Shown here piece by piece: positions 18,496-26,028 of a stretch of 64,000 nucleotides of DNA. The notes under the pieces are model-generated. The model made no database searches, was not told the DNA's origin, and was given only the letters and a program-made list of their open reading frames with translations. The first letter of the stretch is position 1. Each line of letters starts with the position of its first letter. The DNA is from Bacillus sp. PK3_68 (GTDB taxonomy: Bacteria; Bacillota; Bacilli; Bacillales; Domibacillaceae). The position numbers and the translations under genes were made by a program. The DNA lies in assembly GCF_003600835.1 (NCBI RefSeq), contig NZ_NQYC01000001.1, positions 4,330,001-4,394,000 of the forward strand, given 5' to 3'.

Positions 18496-19839
18496 ATGAA
18501 TGAAAGAGTCAGAAGAGACGTGGATCAACTTGTAAGAGTAGGAGAGCTTTTTAATCGCATGCCGCTTACTAAGAGCCACTTTTTTGTCGGTTTTGTCCTC
18601 TTTATTATTTCTGTGATTGAAGCATGGGAAATGATGTTAATCATTTTTATCAGCCCTAGTATTGCGAGTGATTTTCATTTGTCAGACCTGCAAATTGGCT
18701 CTCTCCTCGGCTCTATTTATTTAGGGATGATTCCCGGTGCCTATATGTGGGGAATTATTTCTGATAAAATAGGAAGAAGAAATTCCTTAATTTATAGTTT
18801 GCTTGGATTTAGTGTTCTTTCCATAACCAGTGCTTTTTCGGTGAATTTTGAAATGCTTTATGCTCTAAGGTTCACAGCTGGTCTGGCTCTAGGAGGGGTG
18901 ATGGTAGCAGGATATCCTTATTTTGAAGAGATGCTTCCCGTTAAACAACGCGGAAAAGGTATTGTCTATCTTTCAGCGGGGTGGCCATTAGGAACATTAA
19001 TGGCTCTAGGCATGACGGCACTTTTTTTAGAGAGAGATGGTTTAATTGGCGGTTGGCGTGCAGTTCTTATTTTAAGCTCGCTCGTTGGGCTGTGGACGTT
19101 ACTATTAAGAAAAATCCCGGAATCTCCTTATTGGCTAGCGGGCAAAGGAAAGCAAAAAGAGGCAAAAGAAGCTATCGGTTATTTAAGTAATGGCCAGATT
19201 ACACTCAAAGAGGAACAGTCACTATGGGTACAGCCGATTGAAAAGGGGAGCTACACCTCTATTTTTAAGAAGAAGCTGTTAAAGTTAACAACATACCAAA
19301 CGCTCGTTAACTTTGCTTTCGCTTTTGGATATTGGGGCTTGTACACATGGCTTCCGACCTTGCTTGCTCAGCGCGGCTTAGCTTTATCTGAAAGCTTAAC
19401 ATTTCTTGCGTTATCTACCCTTTTTCAAATTCCGAGTTATCTAGTCGCCTCTTCCTTAACAGGGAGATACGGGCGGAAGAAGATCATGGTTATATTTGTC
19501 TTATTGACCGTCATTTGCGGATTTGGCTTTGCTTTTTCAGCAGGCATGATACAAATGTATAGTTTTTATTTTGGTCTATCGTTTTTCAGTCTAGGTGCAT
19601 GGGGAGTTTGGAATGCCTGGTTTGGCGAAATTTATCCAACGAATTCCCGATCTTCAGGCTATAGCTTTGGTGCCGCTGCTCAACGCTGGGCTAATGCCTT
19701 TGCTCCATCCATTATTGGATTGGTTATTGGCATGGGCTGGGCCTTTGGACAGACAATCTCTTTTGTACAATCTTTCGTCGTTATCACGCTTATTATCATT
19801 TTATTTATCCCTGAAACAGAAGGAGAAATTTTGGAATAA
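18496..19839 (+). CDS. MFS transporter, AAHS/sugar-porter-like, of the hydantoin cluster
   Basis: A 447-residue, 12-helix major facilitator. Signature loops are SDKIGRRNSLIY after helix 2, RFTAGLALGGVMVAGYPYFEEMLPVKQRGKG, and GRYGRKKIMV in the second half; the amphipathic N-terminus RVGELFNRMPLTKSHFF resembles the niacin/aromatic-acid carriers. GGAGTGAAAG lies upstream of the ATG. Sitting between hydantoinase subunits and the racemase, it most likely imports the cluster's substrate (a hydantoin, allantoin-like or N-carbamoyl compound). The assignment of substrate is inference from context only. Confidence 0.82.
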   Translation: MNERVRRDVDQLVRVGELFNRMPLTKSHFFVGFVLFIISVIEAWEMMLIIFISPSIASDFHLSDLQIGSLLGSIYLGMIPGAYMWGIISDKIGRRNSLIYSLLGFSVLSITSAFSVNFEMLYALRFTAGLALGGVMVAGYPYFEEMLPVKQRGKGIVYLSAGWPLGTLMALGMTALFLERDGLIGGWRAVLILSSLVGLWTLLLRKIPESPYWLAGKGKQKEAKEAIGYLSNGQITLKEEQSLWVQPIEKGSYTSIFKKKLLKLTTYQTLVNFAFAFGYWGLYTWLPTLLAQRGLALSESLTFLALSTLFQIPSYLVASSLTGRYGRKKIMVIFVLLTVICGFGFAFSAGMIQMYSFYFGLSFFSLGAWGVWNAWFGEIYPTNSRSSGYSFGAAAQRWANAFAPSIIGLVIGMGWAFGQTISFVQSFVVITLIIILFIPETEGEILE

Positions 19840-19931
19840 AAGCGTACTTTCTCAAGTAGCAGGGTATGAGAGACTGATTTTGAATTCATTCAATGAGAAC
19901 CTTGAAGATGTCAATCTGGGGGATAAATTAA

Positions 19932-20685
19932 ATGAAGAAGAAAATACTTTTCATTGATCCGGTTTATAATGATGATTTCTGTGACGCTATTTCTGAATAT
20001 TTAGATAACGAAAAGAAGTCGGATACAGATATAGAGGTCATTTCGTTGGGAAAGAAACCAGGCCCCGAACATTTAGAATATAGTTGCTATGAAATTATGG
20101 CCATGCCCGATATTGTTCGTATGGTGAAAGAAGCAGAAGAGAGCGGATATGATGCAGCCATTATAGGATGTTTTTATGATCCAGTGCTGCGAGCGTGCCG
20201 GGAAGTGGCAGAGAAGATGGTAGTCTCCGCTCCTGCAGAATCATCTCTTCATATCGCCTCAACTATTGGGGAGCATTTCTATTATTGTTGGTCGTCAAAA
20301 ATGGATGCCAGAAATAAAAGAAACGATTCATAAATATGGATTTTTCGATAAAGTAGTTTCTATTAAACCTCTTGGGCTGGGCGTTCTTGATTTCCAAAAA
20401 GACCATGAGCAGACATTAAAAAGAATGCGCAGAGCTGCTATCGAGGCGGTTGAAAAAGATGGAGCTGATGTGATTGTTCTAGGATGTACCGCAGAATTAG
20501 GTTTTTTTAAAGAATTGCAAAATGAACTAGGTATACCAGTAATTGATGTAAGTTTAGCAGCATTTAAATATGCAGAATTCTTGGTTGATCTTAAACAAAA
20601 TATGGACTGGACGCATAGCAAACGAGTGGGGTATCAATCACCTCCAAATGAAGAAATGGCAGCTTTTTGCTTATTTACAAATTAA
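19932..20685 (+). pseudogene. Asp/Glu/hydantoin racemase family protein (frameshifted)
   Basis: Two frames together make a protein of about 250 residues of the Asp/Glu racemase superfamily (hydantoin racemase branch). Both catalytic cysteines are seen: IGCFYDPVLRAC in the first part and LGCTAELGF in the second. The first frame ends uselessly after STIGEHF, and the other continues as SIIVGRQKWMPEIKE; the break lies at about 20268-20282. Joining as GEHFSIIVG needs two extra bases, or one base fewer in the GGGG run. GGGGGA precedes the ATG. The function would be to racemise hydantoins so that a stereospecific hydantoinase can use both forms. Confidence 0.8.
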
Positions 20686-20746
20686 ATCCATGGCACAATC
20701 ATTAACGGACATTGTGTTCGTAGTATCGGAAGGGAGAAATTTAAAG

Positions 20747-21871
20747 TTGCAGACGTTGCATTTACACGAAGTTGAAGACATATTATACGGGGCCTGTATT
20801 TATGGAACCGGTGGCGGCGGAAGCCTAGAGGAGGGGCTTAAGCTGGTGCGCAAGCTGTATGAAGCAGGAAAACAGGTGACAATCGCTGCCTTGGATGAAA
20901 TACAAGATCATTGGCTGGTTGCTTCCCCTTATTATGTAGGATCAGTCGCCCCACCCTCCAAAGAGGTTTCCGAACGTTTAGAAAACCTTGCAACAAACAA
21001 AGAGAATGTCTCAACCATTGCAGCAAGGATGCTGCAGAAACACCAGAATGAACGGATTCAAGCCGTTATTGCAACTGAGTTAGGAGGGAACACCGCCTGG
21101 GCCATAGAAACGGCAGTAAACTTAGGCGTTCCACTGATAGATGCCGATCCGGCCGGGCGAGCTGTCCCTGATTTGGCTCATACAACTTTTAATATTTTCG
21201 ATGTTTCCATTACCCCTTTTTCTTTAGCCAATAAATATGGAGACACACTAGTCGTTGAAACCGTTGCTAACCATAATCAGGCCGAACAAATTGCGCGTTC
21301 CTTTGCGACAATTTCGGGTAACTTTGCCGGAGTGTGCGACCATCCTATTAAAGGAGAGGTCTTAAAAAAGACAGTCATTCCGGGAACATTATCACAAGCG
21401 CAACGTGTAGGACGGGCTAGAAGGTTGGCGAATGACCAGCAAACTTCTCCTGTAGACGCCATTATTTCAGCTGGTGGTGGGAAACTCTTGATTGAAGGCA
21501 CTGTTTCAAATGCCTCATGGGCAGATATAGGGGGATTTATTGAAGGGAGCATTACCGTGGAGTCTATAACTAGTGATAGTGAAATCCCTTCACTAAGCAT
21601 TTGGTTTAGAAATGAATATATGATAGCTAAAAGTGGGGAAACGATCCTTTCCATTATTCCCGAGTTAATTATTGTTCTTGATAAAGAAACAGGAATGCCC
21701 ATTCTTAATCCTAACTGTATAACAGGGATGGAGGTAGCCATAGGTACTTTTCCAGCACCCAAAGTGTGGGAGAGTGATAAAGGGTTGTCCATTTTTGGGC
21801 CTGAATATATTGGGTTGGATCGAGATGTCTATTTTGCAGTGCGAAAAGAAGGTCGCAATTTGGAGATTTAA
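20747..21871 (+). CDS. DUF917 / S-methyl-thiohydantoin desulfurase-like protein
   Basis: A 374-residue protein of the DUF917 family, now linked by domain name to S-methyl-thiohydantoin desulfurase. Key stretches are LYGACIYGTGGGGSLEEG near the N-terminus, ATELGGNTAWAIETAVNLGVPLIDADPAGRAVPDL, and NPNCITGMEVAIGTFPAPKVWE near the end. The reading frame is open further upstream, but GGGAG at 20732-20736 and family length favour the TTG at 20747. DUF917 genes often sit beside hydantoinase A/B genes, as here; the protein is thought to act on, or sense, hydantoin-like substrates. The exact reaction in this cluster is unknown. Confidence 0.83.
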   Translation: MQTLHLHEVEDILYGACIYGTGGGGSLEEGLKLVRKLYEAGKQVTIAALDEIQDHWLVASPYYVGSVAPPSKEVSERLENLATNKENVSTIAARMLQKHQNERIQAVIATELGGNTAWAIETAVNLGVPLIDADPAGRAVPDLAHTTFNIFDVSITPFSLANKYGDTLVVETVANHNQAEQIARSFATISGNFAGVCDHPIKGEVLKKTVIPGTLSQAQRVGRARRLANDQQTSPVDAIISAGGGKLLIEGTVSNASWADIGGFIEGSITVESITSDSEIPSLSIWFRNEYMIAKSGETILSIIPELIIVLDKETGMPILNPNCITGMEVAIGTFPAPKVWESDKGLSIFGPEYIGLDRDVYFAVRKEGRNLEI

Positions 21872-22056
21872 AATATAATCCATAGAGTAAAGATGATCAC
21901 AAGTGAACCTTTTGGAAATTTCATAGGGAATTCAAGCTTATGTCCAAATGAGGTAAATTTCATCCTTGTTATTCAGCGGTTGAAAGATCCATTTTTTGCG
22001 CCCAGAGCAAAATTATCCTCTCTTCTGTGTCTATAAGCTCCGTGATGCTTGCTGAA

Positions 22057-22092
22057 TGAAAAAGGCTAAGAGGTTCATCCTCTTAGCCTCCA
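22057..22092 (-). terminator. Terminator of the sodium:solute symporter operon
   Basis: AGGCTAAGAGG (22063-22073) pairs with CCTCTTAGCCT (22079-22089). Read on the minus strand the hairpin is followed by a T run (A run at 22057-22062 on plus), 35 bases after the symporter stop. Confidence 0.88.
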
Positions 22093-22126
22093 TTTGTCGA
22101 TGAACGATTTAAGGGTGAGCGGCATT

Positions 22127-23731
22127 TTATGTTGCAAGTGTCAGCGGCCAATAGTAGAACACAAAAGTAATCATGATAATGACAAGGCCGCTTACCATTA
22201 AATACATAGGATATCTTTTGGTAATCGCCATCTCTTCTTTTTCGTTCGGCTCGATCGGTCTCTTTAAAATATTCGCTTGGAAATTTCGCTCTTCTATTGA
22301 AATCCCCCCATATTTTGAGCCTATATACAGAGCCATCAGGCTTAAAATAACGCCAATAATTACAGGATTAAAGTAGACGGGAAGAGCGATGCCGAATTTA
22401 TTCAAAAGTTCTCCAAATATGACTCCCGCAAAGCCTGTGATGATACTTGAGAGCGCCCCGGTTTTGGTTACTTTTTTGGAGAAGACGCTTGCGAACGCTA
22501 CAGGTCCCCAGGAAGCGGCAAAGAGTGTGGCCGCAAAATAGCCGATCCACATAACAGAAGGCGGCTGCCAAATGCCGATCAGCAAAATGATGATGCTGAC
22601 AATAATCATAGACAAGCGGCTGGCTCGCAGCAATTGTTTATCTGTATACTTCTTGTTCCTCGACTGCTCCATGATGTCCCTCGTAATGCTGCTGCCGATC
22701 AGTTGAAGAAAGCTTGCACAAGATGATAGAGCAGCTGCCATAATGCCGCTGACGATAATTATCCCTAACCATAAAGGCGTAGCATTCATGGCGGCCCAGA
22801 TAAACACTTTTTCTGTAGGAACAATGTCGCTTTTGAGTGTGGTCACAGCGGCGATGCTAATATGGAGGAACAGGTAAATCGTAATGATTGAAATGGTTGC
22901 CCAGATACCAGAACGGATGGCTACGTGCTCATTCTTAGCCATTAAATATCGGCTGCTTTGCCAAGGGCTGATCGAGATAACGGCAGACCAGACCAAGCCT
23001 AATACAATTGCCCATGTTAACGCTTCCCAAGGCTCTCCCATATAAGCATTGGGACCGGTAATCCCATGCCAGCTTAATAAATCAGGCCGGTCCGGATTGG
23101 TAGCCGCTTTTACGATGGCTTCCGGGAACCCTCCTGCAGATTTAATGATAAAAGGCAAGGCTAAATAAGTAGCCAAGGAAAAGATGAAAAACATAATAGT
23201 GTCATTTACCATGACACCCTTTGCACCAGAAAGGGTAGTGAAGGAGGTATAGACAATCCACATAATTAGCAGAGCAAATGTGTAGGAGATGCCTGAGATT
23301 TCAGCAAGTAATACAGCAGCTCCCTGGGTAACGGCCACAAGATAAGCGGAGATTCCGATTATCGTGGTAATAGCCGCAGCCATTCTGACTTTATTTGATT
23401 GAAAACGGTTGCCAAAATATTCAGGAACGGTCAATGACTGACTTCTTCTCAGATAACGGCCAAAGAAGAATACACCGACTACATAACCAGTCGCATTAAA
23501 GATTACAAGTATTAACAATAAAATCGGATAGCCTTCATAAGAAAATCCTGCTTCTCCCATGAAAGACACCGTACTTAAAAAGGAAGCGACAAGCATGCCG
23601 GTGATCATTAAAGTTGAGCCGCTTCTCCCGGATACATAGTACTCTTCTGAATTCTTTACTTTTTTGGAAAGAACAATGCCGATAAGAACGTAAATAAGAA
23701 AAGAGCAGATAATACCGACTGTATAAATCAA
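22127..23731 (-). CDS. Sodium:solute symporter (SSS family)
   Basis: A 534-residue, roughly 13-helix symporter. SSS features are YYVSGRSGSTLMITGMLVASFLSTVSFMGEAGF near the N-terminus and ISPWQSSRYLMAKNEHVAIRSG in the middle, with AAALSSCASFLQLIGSSITRDIMEQ after it. The TTG start directly abuts the stop of the small upstream gene, with AAGGTGGGG as ribosome binding site. The pair is preceded by a sigma-54 type promoter and lies next to a sigma-54 activator, so expression is probably substrate-induced. Substrates of this branch are organic acids, proline-type compounds or betaines; the actual one is unknown. Confidence 0.86.
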   Translation of the reverse strand: MIYTVGIICSFLIYVLIGIVLSKKVKNSEEYYVSGRSGSTLMITGMLVASFLSTVSFMGEAGFSYEGYPILLLILVIFNATGYVVGVFFFGRYLRRSQSLTVPEYFGNRFQSNKVRMAAAITTIIGISAYLVAVTQGAAVLLAEISGISYTFALLIMWIVYTSFTTLSGAKGVMVNDTIMFFIFSLATYLALPFIIKSAGGFPEAIVKAATNPDRPDLLSWHGITGPNAYMGEPWEALTWAIVLGLVWSAVISISPWQSSRYLMAKNEHVAIRSGIWATISIITIYLFLHISIAAVTTLKSDIVPTEKVFIWAAMNATPLWLGIIIVSGIMAAALSSCASFLQLIGSSITRDIMEQSRNKKYTDKQLLRASRLSMIIVSIIILLIGIWQPPSVMWIGYFAATLFAASWGPVAFASVFSKKVTKTGALSSIITGFAGVIFGELLNKFGIALPVYFNPVIIGVILSLMALYIGSKYGGISIEERNFQANILKRPIEPNEKEEMAITKRYPMYLMVSGLVIIMITFVFYYWPLTLAT

Positions 23732-23878
23732 TTACATCCCCACCTTTTTATCCATCGTTTCCGTTTGATCCTGAAGCGGAGTTATGTCTTTTTCCATCTT
23801 AAGAATGAAGATTCTTGTAAGAAGGCCTAGAACGATTAGAGACCCTCCATATCCAAAGCAAAAAATCAATTCTCCCAT
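23732..23878 (-). CDS. Small membrane protein, probable symporter accessory subunit
   Basis: A 48-residue protein starting at ATG 23878 (AAGGGAGTGG upstream). It has a single hydrophobic helix (ELIFCFGYGGSLIVLGLLTRIFIL) and a charged tail. It lies first in the operon and its TAA is followed with no gap by the TTG start of the symporter, suggesting coupled translation. Small one-helix partners beside SSS carriers are common (as in PanF/YhdT-like pairs). It was chosen at the internal Met because the longer frame lacks a ribosome binding site. Confidence 0.65.
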   Translation of the reverse strand: MGELIFCFGYGGSLIVLGLLTRIFILKMEKDITPLQDQTETMDKKVGM

Positions 23879-23916
23879 TTCAACCACTCCCTTCGTTAAA
23901 TGAAATCGATTAATAT

Positions 23917-23935
23917 AATGCAATTCACATGCCAA
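23917..23935 (-). promoter_or_regulatory. Sigma-54 (-24/-12) promoter of the symporter operon
   Basis: Read on the minus strand the sequence is TTGGCATGTGAATTGCATT: the GG and GC dinucleotides are exactly 10 bases apart as in the consensus TGGCAC-N5-TTGC. It lies about 40 bases upstream of the small-subunit start. The neighbouring gene encodes a GAFTGA-type sigma-54 activator. Confidence 0.75.
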
Positions 23936-23965
23936 ATTCTAAAAATTCAGTAATTTTAATTCAGG

Positions 23966-25726
23966 CTATTGTAAATTGCGTAACTCATACTTTTGGAGCT
24001 TTCTCATGATTGTAGTCTGGTTCACTCCAAGAGCTTTAGCCATTTTTCTTGTCGTCTTATGCTGTTTCAATGCGTGAGAAAGAAGTTGTTTTTCCGTTTC
24101 CTCGACGGCTTTTTTCAAGGTGAGATGATTGAAGGGCAAATGGTGTTCATTATGGATCATATGTTTCATGGCTAAAGGGAGGTCTTCAAGATGGATGAGC
24201 GGCTTCTGCGCAGTTACGACTATTTGTTCAATAAAGTTCTCTAACTCCCTGACATTTCCTTTCCATTCTTGCAGTTGAATAAGCAATTTTGCATCTTCAG
24301 TGAGTTCGATCGGCCGGGAATAGATGTTGCTGAATTTTTCGAGAAAATAGTCAGCTAATAATGCGATATCCTGCTTTCGTTCTCTTAGAGGAGGAAGGCG
24401 CAGCGGTACAACGTGTAAGCGATAATACAAGTCCTGGCGGAATGTTTTTTCTTCAATCATTTGCAATAAATCTTTATTTGTAGCAGAGATAATACGGATG
24501 TTCACTTGCTTTTCAGTCGTGCCGCCTACTTTTTTAAACGTCTTATCCTGGACCAATTGTAATATTTTCACTTGCAGTCCTAACGGCATCTCGCCAATTT
24601 CATCTAGAAATAAAGTGCCTTCGTTTGCCATTTCCACAAGACCCGCTTTGCCACGCTTGTTTGCTCCTGTAAAGGCCCCTGCTTCATAACCGAATAACTC
24701 CGATTCCAGTAAGGTTTCAGGGATGGCGCCGCAGTTGACTTGGACAAATGGTTTGTCTTTTCTGGGGCTGTGCTCATGAATGATTTTAGCCAGGACGCCC
24801 TTGCCTACACCCGATTCACCATGAATGAAAATAGAGGAATCTGTTGGCGCAACTCTTTCAGCTAGTTGAAGGGTAGAAATCATGTTTTGAGATTGTGTGA
24901 TAAATTTTTGGGAACCAATCGTTCTTTGTGTGATCGGCGCGCTCTGATCCTGTTGGGCAGACTGCTTTTCCATTAACTGCCTCTTCATTTCTACAAGCTC
25001 TGAGATATCCCGTGAATTGCACACAATTCTGTATAATTTTCCTTCCTCGTCGAAAACGGGCGTCGCCGTGGCAAGAACGGTTTTTCCACTCGGATATTCT
25101 TGTTCTACAGAATGAATGGTATGTGTAGCCATGGTTTTCAAGGTAACTGAATTGGTGATGATGCCTTTGTCCACCAACTCATGAATATTTCTGTTGATAA
25201 ATGCTTCCGGAGGAAGGCCCGTAAAATGCTTGCATGATTCGCTTACAAATAATACATTGCCTTTCTCATCTGTTACAAAAATTTCATCGTAAGTGGAATT
25301 TAATATTTGAGTAAATTCCTTGTTCTTTCTTAAAGCGATTTCCAGCTGTTCATGAAGTGATTGGTTGATCCCCAGCAAGCCATTGATTTTTTGTTGGTAT
25401 TTCCATTCTCTTACTTCAGAGGCTGTATAGCATATGTATTGGCCTTCACCCTCCATAATGAAGAAATCGTAGTGATACGGATCATTTTCGCTTATCTCAG
25501 TTAATGAAGAGATCCTTAAAAAACGGAGGCTAATACAATTCTCAACTAGCTCATTTTTTCCTTCTGCTCTCTTTTTCCAAACACAGTTATCATCCAGCAC
25601 ACCCACCAAATAATTTAGTTTATCCACGACTAGAATAGGCCCCTGCTGAAACGGCAGCCAATTTTCCAATTCCTTTATGCGAATATGAGAGAAGACAGAA
25701 ACTGCTTGTTTATTTTTTATATCCAT
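23966..25726 (-). CDS. Sigma-54-dependent transcriptional activator with PAS domain
   Basis: A 586-residue enhancer-binding protein. The N-terminal about 130 residues are unassigned; a PAS domain follows (NSTYDEIFVTDEKGNVLFVSESCKHFTGL...), then the AAA+ domain with Walker A GESGVGKG, the sigma-54 contact loop GAFTGA, Walker B TLFLDEIGEM and sensor RIISATN, and finally a Fis-type HTH (AKALGVNQTTIMRKLQKYEL). The ATG at 25726 has AAAGGAGTGG upstream. It sits between two units with -24/-12 promoters (symporter operon downstream, oxidoreductase divergent) and is their likely activator, sensing the substrate through the N-terminal or PAS domain. Confidence 0.92.
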   Translation of the reverse strand: MDIKNKQAVSVFSHIRIKELENWLPFQQGPILVVDKLNYLVGVLDDNCVWKKRAEGKNELVENCISLRFLRISSLTEISENDPYHYDFFIMEGEGQYICYTASEVREWKYQQKINGLLGINQSLHEQLEIALRKNKEFTQILNSTYDEIFVTDEKGNVLFVSESCKHFTGLPPEAFINRNIHELVDKGIITNSVTLKTMATHTIHSVEQEYPSGKTVLATATPVFDEEGKLYRIVCNSRDISELVEMKRQLMEKQSAQQDQSAPITQRTIGSQKFITQSQNMISTLQLAERVAPTDSSIFIHGESGVGKGVLAKIIHEHSPRKDKPFVQVNCGAIPETLLESELFGYEAGAFTGANKRGKAGLVEMANEGTLFLDEIGEMPLGLQVKILQLVQDKTFKKVGGTTEKQVNIRIISATNKDLLQMIEEKTFRQDLYYRLHVVPLRLPPLRERKQDIALLADYFLEKFSNIYSRPIELTEDAKLLIQLQEWKGNVRELENFIEQIVVTAQKPLIHLEDLPLAMKHMIHNEHHLPFNHLTLKKAVEETEKQLLSHALKQHKTTRKMAKALGVNQTTIMRKLQKYELRNLQ

Positions 25727-25752
25727 CCTATTGCCACTCCTTTGCTTAAAAT

Positions 25753-25871
25753 TGAACCTTTTTTGCATCAGAATTTGCTGTTTTTTTACGAGAGGGAAGT
25801 TTCTGCTGAATATATATCAAGGCATTAAGTGATATGAACCTTTTTTGCAACAATGGTGCAGAAAAGGTTCA
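25753..25871. promoter_or_regulatory. Enhancer-like sites for the sigma-54 activator (three 15-bp copies)
   Basis: TGAACCTTTTTTGCA occurs at 25753-25767 and 25835-25849, and its reverse complement with one mismatch (TGCAGAAAAGGTTCA) at 25857-25871. The last two form an inverted repeat with a 7-bp spacer, about 105 bp upstream of the -24 element of the oxidoreductase gene. The first copy lies in the leader of the activator gene, compatible with autoregulation. Confidence 0.7.
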
Positions 25872-25973
25872 GTATAATCTTCATTATAAGGGATAAGGTG
25901 TTTAATAGTAAGAATATTTCGTCTGCAATAGTCGGTCTCGAAGCGAATTTTGACCCTCTCTCAATGAAAAACA

Positions 25974-25992
25974 GTTGGTATGATTTTTGCTT
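25974..25992 (+). promoter_or_regulatory. Sigma-54 (-24/-12) promoter of the oxidoreductase gene
   Basis: GTTGGTATGATTTTTGCTT has GG (25977-25978) and GC (25989-25990) exactly 10 bases apart, matching the consensus spacing. The downstream ATG is at 26029. Confidence 0.72.
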
Positions 25993-26028
25993 ATTAAAAG
26001 ACAAAAGCCTAGTTTAGGAGTGAGGAAT

